Part shown: piece after piece, positions 6,997 through 14,886 of the stretch | How the letters are laid out: the number at the start of each line of letters is the position of its first letter | How positions within the stretch are numbered: the stretch's first letter is position 1 | NCBI GenBank assembly: GCA_036399495.1 | Contig: DASWMZ010000059.1 | Coordinates: 1-64,000 of the forward strand | Origin: Paradesertivirga sp036399495 | GTDB lineage: Bacteria; Bacteroidota; Bacteroidia; Sphingobacteriales; Sphingobacteriaceae | Length of the DNA stretch: 64,000 nt | Direction: 5' to 3' | Notes under the pieces: model-generated | Told to the model about the DNA's origin: nothing | Database searches by the model: none | The model's input: only the letters and a program-made list of their open reading frames with translations | Position numbers and translations under genes: made by a program

Positions 6997-8502
6997 TTAA
7001 GCGTTTGCTTCAGCAAGAATTTTCTTGCCTTTTTCAATCGCATCTTCAATAGTTCCAACAAGATTGAATGCTGCTTCTGGATATTCATCCACTTCACCAT
7101 CCATAATCATATTAAAACCTTTGATTGTTTCTTTAATATCAACAAGCACACCTTTTAAACCAGTGAATTGCTCTGCAACGTGGAAAGGTTGTGATAAGAA
7201 ACGCTGAACACGACGAGCGCGACCTACTACTAATTTATCTTCTTCAGAAAGCTCATCCATACCTAAAATGGCGATGATATCCTGAAGTTCTTTATAACGT
7301 TGAAGAGTTTCTTTAACACGCTGTGCGCAATTGTAATGCTCATCGCCCAAAACCGCAGCACTAAGAATACGTGAAGTAGAATCCAACGGATCCACCGCAG
7401 GATAAATTCCTAATTCGGCAATTTTACGTGAAAGTACAGTCGTTGCATCTAAGTGAGCAAAAGTTGTTGCCGGTGCAGGGTCAGTTAAATCATCCGCAGG
7501 AACATAGACCGCCTGTACAGATGTAATTGAACCGCGTTTAGTTGACGTAATACGCTCCTGCATCAAACCCATCTCAGTAGCAAGCGTTGGTTGATAACCT
7601 ACCGCTGAAGGCATACGACCTAAAAGTGCAGATACCTCAGAACCAGCTTGTGTGAAACGGAAAATGTTATCTATAAAGAAAAGGATATCACGACCTTGAC
7701 CCGTTCCATCACCGTCGCGGAAATATTCCGCAATAGTTAAACCTGATAAGGCAACACGAGCACGTGCACCTGGAGGCTCATTCATTTGTCCGAATACGAA
7801 CGTTGCCTTAGATTCTTTCAATTCTTCAGCATCGATTTTATCCAGGTTCCACTCGCCTTTTTCCATTCCATGCATGAATTCTTCACCATATTTAATGATA
7901 CCAGACTCAAGCATTTCACGAAGTAAGTCATTCCCCTCACGAGTACGCTCACCTACGCCAGCAAATACAGACAGACCACCGTGGCCTTTAGCGATGTTAT
8001 TAATTAGTTCCTGGATTAATACAGTTTTACCTACACCAGCTCCACCAAACAAGCCGATTTTACCACCTTTTGCATAAGGCTCAAGTAAGTCGATAACTTT
8101 AATCCCTGTAAAAAGAACTTCTGTTTCAGTAGATAGATCTTCGAATTTTGGGGGATTAGCGTGTATTGGGCGTCCATTAGTTTTATCAAGGTTTGCAATA
8201 CCATCAATGGCATCTCCAACCACATTAAAAACTCTGCCTTTAATATTTTCACCGATAGGCATCTTAATTGGCTGCGCAGTGTCAGTTACCACCATTCCGC
8301 GAACTAGTCCATCGGTAGAATCCATGGCAATTGCACGTACGCGATCTTCTCCTAGATGACGTTGAACTTCAAGAACAATTACTTGTCCGTTTGGCTTTGT
8401 AATTTCAAGTGCGTCGTAGATTCTTGGAAGTTTCGCTTCTTCAGCGAAGCTAACGTCAACTACCGGTCCGATTATTTGCGCTATTTTTCCAGTGTTTGGC
8501 AT
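6997..8502 (-). CDS. atpD: F1 ATP synthase beta subunit
   Basis: The catalytic subunit of F1 is 501 aa, the normal length. Walker A GGAGVGKT is at residues 153-160. Other family marks are VFAGVGERTREGNDL, the Walker B region ILFFIDNIFRFTQAGSEVSALLGRMPS, and DPAPATTFAHLDATTVLSR. Start MPNTGKIAQIIGPVVDVSF is standard. The gene leads a two-gene unit with atpC, separate from the rest of the atp genes, as is common in this phylum. A good promoter lies about 70 nt upstream. Confidence 0.98.
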   Translation of the reverse strand: MPNTGKIAQIIGPVVDVSFAEEAKLPRIYDALEITKPNGQVIVLEVQRHLGEDRVRAIAMDSTDGLVRGMVVTDTAQPIKMPIGENIKGRVFNVVGDAIDGIANLDKTNGRPIHANPPKFEDLSTETEVLFTGIKVIDLLEPYAKGGKIGLFGGAGVGKTVLIQELINNIAKGHGGLSVFAGVGERTREGNDLLREMLESGIIKYGEEFMHGMEKGEWNLDKIDAEELKESKATFVFGQMNEPPGARARVALSGLTIAEYFRDGDGTGQGRDILFFIDNIFRFTQAGSEVSALLGRMPSAVGYQPTLATEMGLMQERITSTKRGSITSVQAVYVPADDLTDPAPATTFAHLDATTVLSRKIAELGIYPAVDPLDSTSRILSAAVLGDEHYNCAQRVKETLQRYKELQDIIAILGMDELSEEDKLVVGRARRVQRFLSQPFHVAEQFTGLKGVLVDIKETIKGFNMIMDGEVDEYPEAAFNLVGTIEDAIEKGKKILAEANA

Positions 8503-8570
8503 AAATTTTTTTTAGTAAAATTTTTGTTAAACAAAATTTAAGCACCTAAATGGTGCGCTTTTTTGGTCTG

Positions 8571-8600
8571 CAAAAATACGCTTTAAACCCGTATTTCAAA
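8571..8600 (-). promoter_or_regulatory. Promoter of atpD-atpC
   Basis: On the minus strand, TTTG (8600 to 8597) is followed after 18 nt by TATTTTTG (8578 to 8571), a good match to the Bacteroidota TTTG / TAnnTTTG pattern. It predicts a 5' leader of about 60 nt before the atpD ATG. Confidence 0.6.
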
Positions 8601-8873
8601 TGCCTTAGTTAAAAGATTTTCAATAAATTTTGGATTCTCATAATTTGTGCAAGCCACTATCCTTAAATGACATGATTTATTGCCGCAGATTTGATTGTAG
8701 GAGAGCGTATCGCACCTTAAATTGGCATATGATTCATTAAGCTTATCTATCGTTAACAGTTGTTCACCTAGCAATAAAACTGTTTAACGATTTAAGTGTT
8801 ATACTTTTAATTAACAATTTAAACCTGCTGCATCATATTGGTGAAGCTTTATCTTAAACTTAAATTTATTCGT
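8601..8873. other. Divergent intergenic region, no gene called
   Basis: This lies between the atpD promoter and a plus-strand gene. A 63-codon minus-strand frame (8583-8774) overlaps the atpD promoter and has no recognisable features, so I do not call it. No clear TAnnTTTG box for the plus-strand gene was found. Confidence 0.4.
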
Positions 8874-9146
8874 ATGAAAAATTCGATCACACTCAAAAAA
8901 TTAGCCAGCGCTGAAGTTTGGTTTTCAGCCTTTATCGCAACCCTAAGTATACTTGCTGGTGTGCCAGCTTTCGCACAAAATACTGTTCCTGAAAAAGTAG
9001 ATGTTGATATTACTGCCGGTACCGCTGATAGCGGAGGTGGTGGTGGCTGGTATGCTCAACCATGGGTTTGGGTGTTAGGCGTTGCCGTATTTATCATTAT
9101 TATTATAGCTATTACACGTAGCGGAAATACCCGTAGAGACGTTTAA
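8874..9146 (+). CDS. Small membrane protein with signal peptide and C-terminal anchor
   Basis: The 90-aa protein begins at the ATG at 8874 (MKNSITLKKLASAEVWF). A signal peptide appears to end near AFA-QN (residues 32-36). A Gly-rich stretch (SGGGGGWY, residues 53-60) precedes one strong membrane segment at about 64-80, followed by a short basic tail TRSGNTRRDV. I recognise no family. The arrangement of motif, membrane helix and basic tail resembles sortase/exosortase targets, but that is only shape. It is monocistronic, with a strong terminator right after it. Confidence 0.75.
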   Translation: MKNSITLKKLASAEVWFSAFIATLSILAGVPAFAQNTVPEKVDVDITAGTADSGGGGGWYAQPWVWVLGVAVFIIIIIAITRSGNTRRDV

Positions 9147-9172
9147 TAGCAAATTAATCCCAAGAATTTGAA

Positions 9173-9199
9173 GAGGCGAATTTATTCGCCTCTTTTTTT
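9173..9199 (+). terminator. Rho-independent terminator
   Basis: GAGGCGAA (9173-9180), loop TTTA, TTCGCCTC (9185-9192), then seven T. It ends the transcript of the 90-aa protein and sits directly before the RmlD-like gene. Confidence 0.92.
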
Positions 9200-9221
9200 G
9201 TCTCTTTTTTACCTTAGCCTA

Positions 9222-10142
9222 ATGAAGCGAATTTTAGTAACCGGCAGCAATGGTTTGTTAGGACAAAATTTAATCGAGTTAATTACTGCGTCAGGAAGAG
9301 CTGAGTTGATAGCTACCTCTAAGGGCGCTAATCGCTTTCCGACAGTTGTAGGTTATACTTATCTGGATTTAGACATCACTAATCAAAGCCAATTACAAAT
9401 GGCAATTGCTAATATCAAGCCAGATGTAATAATAAATACGGCGGCTATCACGAATGTAGATATTTGTCATACAAATCATAGCCTTTGCCTAAGTGTAAAT
9501 GTTGAAGCAGTAAGAAACTTAGCCGAGATCTCAGAAAAGCATGATATTCACCTTATTCATTTATCTACAGATTTTGTTTTCGATGGGATAGATGGCCCAT
9601 ATGCTGAAGACGCCAACCCAAATCCGATGAGTTTTTACGGCGAAAGTAAATATAAGGCGGAGCAAATAATACTAGGCAGTTCCTGCAAATGGACAATCCT
9701 CCGAACCATCCTCGTATATGGCCTTACGGCGAATATGAGTAGAAGTAATATTGTGTTATGGGCAAAGAATTCATTAGAAAAAGGCGAAGCCATTAATGTT
9801 GTTACCGACCAGTGGCGGATGCCTACTCTAGTTGGTGATTTAGCCGAAGCTTGTTTATTGGCTGCGGAAAAACAGGCAACAGGAATTTTTCATATTGCCG
9901 GCCCGGAGTTGATGACGGTCTATGAATTGGTTTGTAAGGTTGCTGATTTTTGGAAACTCGATAATTCTTTAATAAAGCCAATTTCATCTGCGATACTTAA
10001 CCAGGAAGCGAAACGGCCTTCAAAAACTGGTTTTATTTTGGATAAGGCGAGAAATGTATTAGACTACCATCCTCATACATTTACCGATGGCCTTGATATT
10101 GTTGATAAGCAACTAGTCGAATTAAGAACCCGAACTGAATAG
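9222..10142 (+). CDS. RmlD-like dTDP-4-dehydrorhamnose reductase family protein
   Basis: The 306-aa short-chain dehydrogenase starts MKRILVTGSNGLLGQNLIEL at the ATG at 9222; an upstream frame through the terminator is rejected. The NAD(P)-binding GxxGxxG is at residues 7-13. INTAAITNVDICH, HLSTDFVFDGIDGPYAEDANPNP and the catalytic YxxxK (YGESK) are typical of the RmlD substrate-binding subfamily, which reduces dTDP-4-keto sugars; relatives act on other nucleotide sugars or as MAT2B-like proteins. No other dTDP-rhamnose genes (rmlA, B, C) are in the window, so the substrate is not settled. It could supply deoxysugar to the polysaccharide locus nearby, which is inference. Confidence 0.85.
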   Translation: MKRILVTGSNGLLGQNLIELITASGRAELIATSKGANRFPTVVGYTYLDLDITNQSQLQMAIANIKPDVIINTAAITNVDICHTNHSLCLSVNVEAVRNLAEISEKHDIHLIHLSTDFVFDGIDGPYAEDANPNPMSFYGESKYKAEQIILGSSCKWTILRTILVYGLTANMSRSNIVLWAKNSLEKGEAINVVTDQWRMPTLVGDLAEACLLAAEKQATGIFHIAGPELMTVYELVCKVADFWKLDNSLIKPISSAILNQEAKRPSKTGFILDKARNVLDYHPHTFTDGLDIVDKQLVELRTRTE

Positions 10143-10191
10143 AGATTAATCAAAACTTGTATTTTAATTTCCTTAGTTTTAAAAAGAAATC

Positions 10192-10199
10192 TATCTTTG
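10192..10199 (+). promoter_or_regulatory. Candidate -7 box for tRNA-Arg
   Basis: TATCTTTG matches TAnnTTTG about 60 nt before the tRNA. No convincing TTTG is found 18-21 nt upstream. Confidence 0.4.
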
Positions 10200-10258
10200 C
10201 AATCCATTCAAACAGCCATTGCAAGCAATGTTATTGAATGGTATTGTTCTTTAGAATT

Positions 10259-10332
10259 GGACCTGTAGCTTAATTGGATAGAGCACCTGACTACGGATCA
10301 GGAGGTTGGGGGTTCGACTCCCTCCAGGTCCA
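10259..10332 (+). tRNA. tRNA-Arg (anticodon ACG)
   Basis: A full 74-nt cloverleaf is visible. Acceptor arms GGACCTG (10259-10265) and CAGGTCC (10325-10331) pair, followed by discriminator A. The D-arm is GCTTAATTGGATAGAGC. The anticodon stem CCTGA/TCAGG encloses loop CTACGGA with anticodon ACG, and the T-arm has GGTTCGACTCC. The 3' CCA is not encoded (the next bases are CTC). ACG is normally deaminated to ICG to read CGN codons. Confidence 0.97.
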
Positions 10333-10381
10333 CTCAAAATTCTTTTCTGGAAAAACAGCCAGCTTCAGAATAAAACATTCA

Positions 10382-10416
10382 AAAGCCTTTTCCCACATTT
10401 CCGGAAAGGCTTTTTA
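10382..10416 (+). terminator. Terminator between tRNA-Arg and adk
   Basis: AAAGCCTTT (10382-10390) and AAAGGCTTT (10405-10413) form a stem followed by TT, about 20 nt before adk. It probably ends the tRNA transcript. Confidence 0.7.
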
Positions 10417-10436
10417 AATTTTAACGGAAAATAAGA

Positions 10437-11009
10437 ATGTTAAATCTTGTCTTGTTTGGCCCTCCGGGAGCCGGTAAAGGAACTCAATCTCAAAAACTTA
10501 TAGAAAAGTACAATCTCGTACATCTTTCAACCGGTGATATTTTGAGAGCTGAAATCACCAATGGTACTGAGCTTGGTTTAGAAGCTAAAAAATTAATGGA
10601 TCAGGGAATATTAGTTCCCGATGAGGTGGTTATTGGCATGATCAGTAATAAACTTGATGCAAATAAAGATGCACAAGGCTTTATTTTTGACGGTTTCCCA
10701 AGAACTGTGGCCCAGGCTGAAGCGTTGGACAGATTGTTGGAATCAAAAAACACAGGTATTTCGGTTATGATTGCTCTCGGCGTTGATGATCAGGAATTAG
10801 AAAAAAGGCTGCTTAATCGTGGAAAAGATTCGGGCCGGGCTGATGATGCCAATCCTGAAATCATTCGTAAACGAATTGATGAATATAATTCTAAAACAGC
10901 GCCTGTGGCAAATTACTACAAAAGCCAGGCTAAGTTCAAAGGGATTAACGGGATTGGAACAATCGACGAAATCTTTAATGGCATTTGCGCTGTAGCAGAT
11001 AACTTCTAA
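10437..11009 (+). CDS. adk: Adenylate kinase
   Basis: Adk interconverts AMP + ATP and 2 ADP in the cytoplasm. The 190-aa protein is the short-lid form. The P-loop GPPGAGKGTQ is at residues 8-17, and HLSTGDILRAEI, DEVVIGMI, IFDGFPRTVAQAEAL and KDSGRADDANPEIIRKRI follow in order. The lid has no zinc cysteines. The ATG at 10437 is followed by LNLVLFGPPG, leaving no room for a longer N-terminus. It lies upstream of obg, separated by 117 bp with a small hairpin. Confidence 0.97.
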   Translation: MLNLVLFGPPGAGKGTQSQKLIEKYNLVHLSTGDILRAEITNGTELGLEAKKLMDQGILVPDEVVIGMISNKLDANKDAQGFIFDGFPRTVAQAEALDRLLESKNTGISVMIALGVDDQELEKRLLNRGKDSGRADDANPEIIRKRIDEYNSKTAPVANYYKSQAKFKGINGIGTIDEIFNGICAVADNF

Positions 11010-11028
11010 TAAAAAATATAATTTTTAG

Positions 11029-11060
11029 ATAGCGGACTGTTAAAATCAGGCCGCTATTTG
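11029..11060 (+). terminator. Weak hairpin after adk
   Basis: ATAGCGG (11029-11035) pairs with CCGCTAT (11051-11057) across a 15-nt loop, followed by TTGTATAT. It may attenuate or terminate between adk and obg; the T-run is poor. Confidence 0.45.
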
Positions 11061-11126
11061 TATATAATAATTTGTGTGCAATACTCGACTCTGCATCTTA
11101 TTTCTTGACACTTATTCTAAATCGCT

Positions 11127-12122
11127 ATGTCCCAAGGATCAAATTTTGTTGATTACGTAAAAATCTGCTGTCGTTCCGGTAAAGGCGGTTCGGGCTCATC
11201 GCATTTGCACCGCGATAAATTTACCGCAACAGGTGGTCCCGATGGCGGTGATGGTGGACGTGGAGGTCATATAATATTAAAAGGTAGCACACACGTATGG
11301 ACATTACTTCATCTAAAATATCGGAAACATGTAATTGCCCCCGACGGTGGCAATGGTGGCAGCGGGTTAAAAACGGGTAAGAACGGCAAAGATGAGATAT
11401 TAGAAGTGCCTCTTGGCACAATAGCAAAAGATGCGGAAACAGGAATTACTCTTTTCGAAATTACCAAAGACGGCGAGACTAAAATTTTAACACCCGGTGG
11501 AAGGGGCGGTCAGGGAAATTTTCATTTTAAAACGCCTACATTACAAACGCCTCGTTTTGCCCAGCCAGGCGAGGAGGGTAGGGAAGAGTGGATGATTCTT
11601 GAACTAAAAGTTCTTGCGGATGTTGGTTTGGTAGGATTCCCGAATGCAGGTAAATCAACTTTATTGTCGGTTGTCTCAGCAGCAAAGCCCGAAATTGCAG
11701 ATTATCCATTTACTACATTAATTCCTAATCTAGGCATTGTTTCCTATCGCGATAATAGATCTTTCGTGATGGCAGATATCCCTGGTATTATTGAGGGTGC
11801 GTCAAAAGGAAAAGGCTTAGGCTTGCGATTTCTAAGACATATTGAAAGGAATTCAGTGCTGCTTTTCATGATACCAGCTGATACCAGCCGAAGTATCAGA
11901 GAGGAATACGATATTTTGCTTCGAGAGCTTGAAGATTATAATCCCGAGTTAACGCACAAACCAAGAGTGCTGGCCATTAGTAAATCGGATATGTTAGACG
12001 AGGAACTTATCAAGGAAATGAAACAGGATATGCCCGAGATTCCTTATCTCTTCATCTCCTCTGTAGCTCAAAAAAATATCCTTGAATTAAAAGATTTGCT
12101 TTGGAAAGCTATTAACAATTGA
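11127..12122 (+). CDS. obg: Obg-family GTPase
   Basis: The 331-aa protein is the ribosome-associated GTPase Obg/CgtA, needed for large-subunit assembly and stress control. The glycine-rich Obg fold fills residues 1-158 (GGSGSSHLHRDKF, GGPDGGDGGRGGHI, LTPGGRGGQGNFHF). The G domain follows: G1 GFPNAGKST (170-178), G2 region YPFTTLIPNLG, G3 DIPG (217-220) and G4 SKSD. It lacks the C-terminal OCT domain found in some Gram-positive Obgs. It ends close to a perfect bidirectional terminator. Confidence 0.97.
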   Translation: MSQGSNFVDYVKICCRSGKGGSGSSHLHRDKFTATGGPDGGDGGRGGHIILKGSTHVWTLLHLKYRKHVIAPDGGNGGSGLKTGKNGKDEILEVPLGTIAKDAETGITLFEITKDGETKILTPGGRGGQGNFHFKTPTLQTPRFAQPGEEGREEWMILELKVLADVGLVGFPNAGKSTLLSVVSAAKPEIADYPFTTLIPNLGIVSYRDNRSFVMADIPGIIEGASKGKGLGLRFLRHIERNSVLLFMIPADTSRSIREEYDILLRELEDYNPELTHKPRVLAISKSDMLDEELIKEMKQDMPEIPYLFISSVAQKNILELKDLLWKAINN

Positions 12123-12128
12123 ATGCTG

Positions 12129-12248
12129 TTAGGGCTTAGCGGCATCCGCTTTGTCTTCGAAATGTTTCCCATCCCTTGATATTGCTTCAAGAGTAATTGT
12201 TTTTGTGATTCCTAATGTAAGCACTTCCGTCTGGAAACGAAAAACGGA
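12129..12248 (-). pseudogene. Possible remnant of a small coding frame
   Basis: A minus-strand frame without ATG reads RFQTEVLTLGITKTITLEAIS then RDGKHFEDKADAAKP and stops at 12129-12131. Its composition looks protein-like (charged, amphipathic). It could start at a GTG (12222-12224) to give a 31-aa peptide, or be the tail of a lost gene. It partly overlaps the terminator. I recognise no family. Confidence 0.3.
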
Positions 12249-12278
12249 TTAATTATGTTTCCATGAATTAATCCGTTT
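12242..12278. terminator. Perfect bidirectional terminator between obg and the EPS locus
   Basis: AAACGGATTAATT (12242-12254) and AATTAATCCGTTT (12266-12278) are perfect inverted repeats around an 11-nt loop, between convergent genes. The A and T ends can serve either strand. Confidence 0.85.
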
Positions 12279-12312
12279 AGAATTACTTCTGTAATCCAGA
12301 AGCAATCGATTT

Positions 12313-12765
12313 TTACGATTGTACTGTTGATACTTTTTCTTGTTTAGCTGATTTTACATTGTTAAATACCAACTCAGAAACAGCTGTTGCAGTAAATCTG
12401 CTTAACACAAAGGCCATTCCAATAAGCGGTAATAATACAGCTATAAACTCGATCGGGAATTTGTTTCCACTACTGTAATATAGGTAACCTGAAAAGAGAA
12501 GTCCGTAAGACACAAGACTGAAGATTGTTCTTTTGTAAAGAGTGTCAAAGTTTTGGATTGATTTGTAGGTATATAAGCTAAAGATACCTGCACTTACAAG
12601 CCAAAGAAAGATACAAGCCTCGATGTTACCAGTGTAAATAGAGTAGTCTACATCAACCAGGCATCTGTTAGTGATATGAAAGCCTACAAAAAGTGAAGTA
12701 TTAACTAAAGCAATATCACTAAGGGCTAAGATAAAGAGCAATGAGAGTAAGTAACGTTTTTTCAT
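12313..12765 (-). CDS. Stand-alone paralogue of the WcaJ membrane domain
   Basis: The 150-aa protein aligns without gaps to the first ~133 residues of the WcaJ-type transferase encoded just upstream (12911-14293). Shared stretches include FILALSD/FILAISD, LFVGFH, TNR and LSRFT; by eye 26 of the first 44 positions are identical. It has about four membrane helices and a short hydrophilic tail (KSAKQEKVSTVQS), and no catalytic sugar-transferase domain. It looks like a tandem partial duplication kept as an intact gene. It may modulate or partner the transferase, or be decaying; neither is shown. It is the last gene of the minus-strand locus. Confidence 0.8.
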   Translation of the reverse strand: MKKRYLLSLLFILALSDIALVNTSLFVGFHITNRCLVDVDYSIYTGNIEACIFLWLVSAGIFSLYTYKSIQNFDTLYKRTIFSLVSYGLLFSGYLYYSSGNKFPIEFIAVLLPLIGMAFVLSRFTATAVSELVFNNVKSAKQEKVSTVQS

Positions 12766-12910
12766 AATGATTGGGTTAAGGGGTGACTGTTTAAGTAAGT
12801 TAAATATGTTAAGTTAAGTTTTATTCGTATTAAAGTTCGGACTTTATTTTCAGAACTTTTTGTAAAGTTTTAGTTTGAAAGCTTTCTTTTAAAGAGAGAA
12901 ATGATGTTTT

Positions 12911-14293
12911 TTAGTATGCATTTTCTTCTCCCTTAATAGCGTTTATCACGGTCATGAAGAGTATGCGAATGTCAAGCATTGCTGACCAGTTGTCCATGTA
13001 CCAGATATCGTGCTCGACTCTCTTCTCCATTAAGATTCTCTCACGCGTTTCGCCTCTGAATCCGTTTACTTGAGCCCATCCGCTGATCCCTGGTTTTAGG
13101 AACTGGCGAACCATATATTTGTCAATTAAAGCACGGTACTCTTCTGTATGGCTTAGCATGTGAGGTCTCGGACCAATAATGCTCATTTCGCCAATCAGCA
13201 CGTTGAAGAATTGTGGAAATTCATCTAAGCTAGTGCGGCGCATAAACTTTCCGATAGGTGTAATTCTGTCGTCGTTTTTAGTTGCTTGTTTTTTATTGCT
13301 TGCACTATTTAAGCGCATGCTTCTGAATTTGTAGCACCAGAAAGGCTTATTGTCTCTACCACTTCTTAATTGTTTGAAAAGTACAGGGCCCGGGCTTTGA
13401 ATTTTTATTAGAATTGCTAATATCGGATACAACCAGCTGAAGATAAATATAATCACTAATGAGCTAATTAAAATATCGATAAAGCGTTTCTTAAATCGGT
13501 TTTCGATATCCTCCAAGGGCTCTTTGCGTACGCAAAGTACAGGGAAGCCACCCATATGATCCATTCTGAAAGAGGCTTGTTCTGAAGTAAAATCCGGAAC
13601 GAACTTCAATCTAACACACTGTCTTTCGCCTTCCTTCAAAAGGTGAGGAATATCTTCCATGCGATCCGGAGTAAGTGATACAAACACTTCGTTCACACCC
13701 GCATTTGCAGCTTTCTTTAGTTGATCAGCAGCTGCCGGAAGTAGATTTCCGCTAGGATCAACATAAAAGCCTTCGCCTCCCAGAAAACCTACGAAGTTTA
13801 CACCACGTTGTTGTTCAAGATAAGCAGCTAGCTTTAAGCCGCCAGCATTCATCCCTAATACAGCTACAGATTTTTTGATATCAAAGCTTTTTGCTAACAG
13901 ATCCTGAAATGCAGTGCCCGTAAAGCGGCTCAATGTAAAGCCTAATGTAACTAAGCCATAAAAGGCGATTAAAAACTCCCTCGGAAAATCGGTGCGGTTT
14001 GTGAAAAACAAGTACACTAAAAATACAAAGGCATGTAGTGTGACACTTCTCCAAGTAGCTCTGTAAATCAGTTCAATTTTAAATATAGTTGACTCACTGT
14101 ATAATCTGTAAAAGCTTGTAGCTAAAAGCCAGATTAAATTGCAGGTTACCACATTTTGCTGATAGACGCTTAACTCTACATTTACTCCATATCTGTTTGT
14201 CAGGTGAAAACCAACAAAAAGGCATATGTTAAGTAAGATAAGGTCGCTAATGGCAAGGATGAAACGTAGAAGGTAAAGGTAACGTGTAACCAT
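12911..14293 (-). CDS. WcaJ-type undecaprenyl-phosphate sugar phosphotransferase
   Basis: The 460-aa inner-membrane enzyme should transfer a sugar-1-phosphate to undecaprenyl phosphate, the priming step of the polysaccharide. Residues 1-130 hold four membrane helices, 140-250 a CoA/nucleotide-binding-like fold (VAVLGMNAGGLKLA), and 268-455 the bacterial sugar transferase domain. That domain shows KKRFIDILISS, SPGPVLFKQLRSGRDNKPFWCYKFRSM, RRTSLDEFPQFFNVL, MSIIGPRP and LKPGISGWAQVNGFRGET. Which sugar is used cannot be read. It lies near the downstream end of the locus, with a 236-bp upstream gap that may carry its own promoter. Confidence 0.93.
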   Translation of the reverse strand: MVTRYLYLLRFILAISDLILLNICLFVGFHLTNRYGVNVELSVYQQNVVTCNLIWLLATSFYRLYSESTIFKIELIYRATWRSVTLHAFVFLVYLFFTNRTDFPREFLIAFYGLVTLGFTLSRFTGTAFQDLLAKSFDIKKSVAVLGMNAGGLKLAAYLEQQRGVNFVGFLGGEGFYVDPSGNLLPAAADQLKKAANAGVNEVFVSLTPDRMEDIPHLLKEGERQCVRLKFVPDFTSEQASFRMDHMGGFPVLCVRKEPLEDIENRFKKRFIDILISSLVIIFIFSWLYPILAILIKIQSPGPVLFKQLRSGRDNKPFWCYKFRSMRLNSASNKKQATKNDDRITPIGKFMRRTSLDEFPQFFNVLIGEMSIIGPRPHMLSHTEEYRALIDKYMVRQFLKPGISGWAQVNGFRGETRERILMEKRVEHDIWYMDNWSAMLDIRILFMTVINAIKGEENAY

Positions 14294-14486
14294 GATAAGA
14301 CTTGTTTTGAAGCTTTGTTAAAATATATGTTAGGTTGTTGTAATTATTTTAACAAATACGCAAAGCAAGTGCCACATCAGAAAAATGAGCTACGGAGCGG
14401 ATTTCGGGAAAGTGTGGGAAATTTGGGGGTTCAGAAATGGGGAAATGGACCTCAAGTTGGGGCAATGCCACAACAGAGGACCTTCA

Positions 14487-14494
14487 AAAGTAAC
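14487..14494 (-). promoter_or_regulatory. Candidate internal -7 box upstream of wcaJ-type gene
   Basis: The minus strand reads TACTTTTG (TAnnTTTG) about 195 nt before the transferase start, just downstream of the 58-aa gene. No -33 box is evident. Confidence 0.3.
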
Positions 14495-14529
14495 TCTTAT
14501 GAAAAGGATTCAGTATGTAAGAACCCTTG

Positions 14530-14706
14530 TTATCCGATTATTACATAAATAAGGTATAAAACAATGCAAACTGCTACGTTACTCATCACTAATCCTGCTG
14601 TTAAAGAAAAAGCTGCTTTAAGAGACGATGTGGCTTCTTGGTTGTCTTCTCCATGAAGTTCAGCGATTGCGGATTTTGTTGCTTGCATTACCTTAGTACG
14701 TGGCAT
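14530..14706 (-). CDS. 58-aa single-pass membrane protein in the exosortase region
   Basis: An ATG at 14704-14706 opens a frame MPRTKVMQATKSAIAELHGE, DNQEATSSLKAAFSLTAGLV, MSNVAVCIVLYLIYVIIG, ending with TAA at 14530. Residues 1-30 look cytosolic and charged; residues 33-57 form one membrane helix, with almost nothing after it. It lies 180 bp after the WcaF-like gene and two genes after the exosortase. I recall small membrane proteins being catalogued beside Bacteroidota exosortases, but cannot confirm this is one. Codon use and helix length favour a real gene. Confidence 0.7.
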   Translation of the reverse strand: MPRTKVMQATKSAIAELHGEDNQEATSSLKAAFSLTAGLVMSNVAVCIVLYLIYVIIG

Positions 14707-14886
14707 AAATTCAAAAGTTACAGTTTTTTAAAATTTTTATTGTTACTTGAGAGGCGCAAGCAAATACTTTATGTTATTTGCATATACCCTGTTACGGTAC
14801 TTAGAATTAAAGGTTACGGAAAATTTAATTTTTTTTCAAAATAAATGGGATTCGGAATTTTTTAAGGTTATCTATGTCAATTATGG

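Noticed and set aside
8583..8774. 63-codon minus-strand frame upstream of atpD
   Set aside because: It overlaps the atpD promoter and shows no domain, signal or start context.
14315..14548. 77-codon plus-strand frame in the gap between wcaJ-type and 58-aa genes
   Set aside because: It is opposite to the locus, its composition is not protein-like, and it overlaps the real 58-aa gene.
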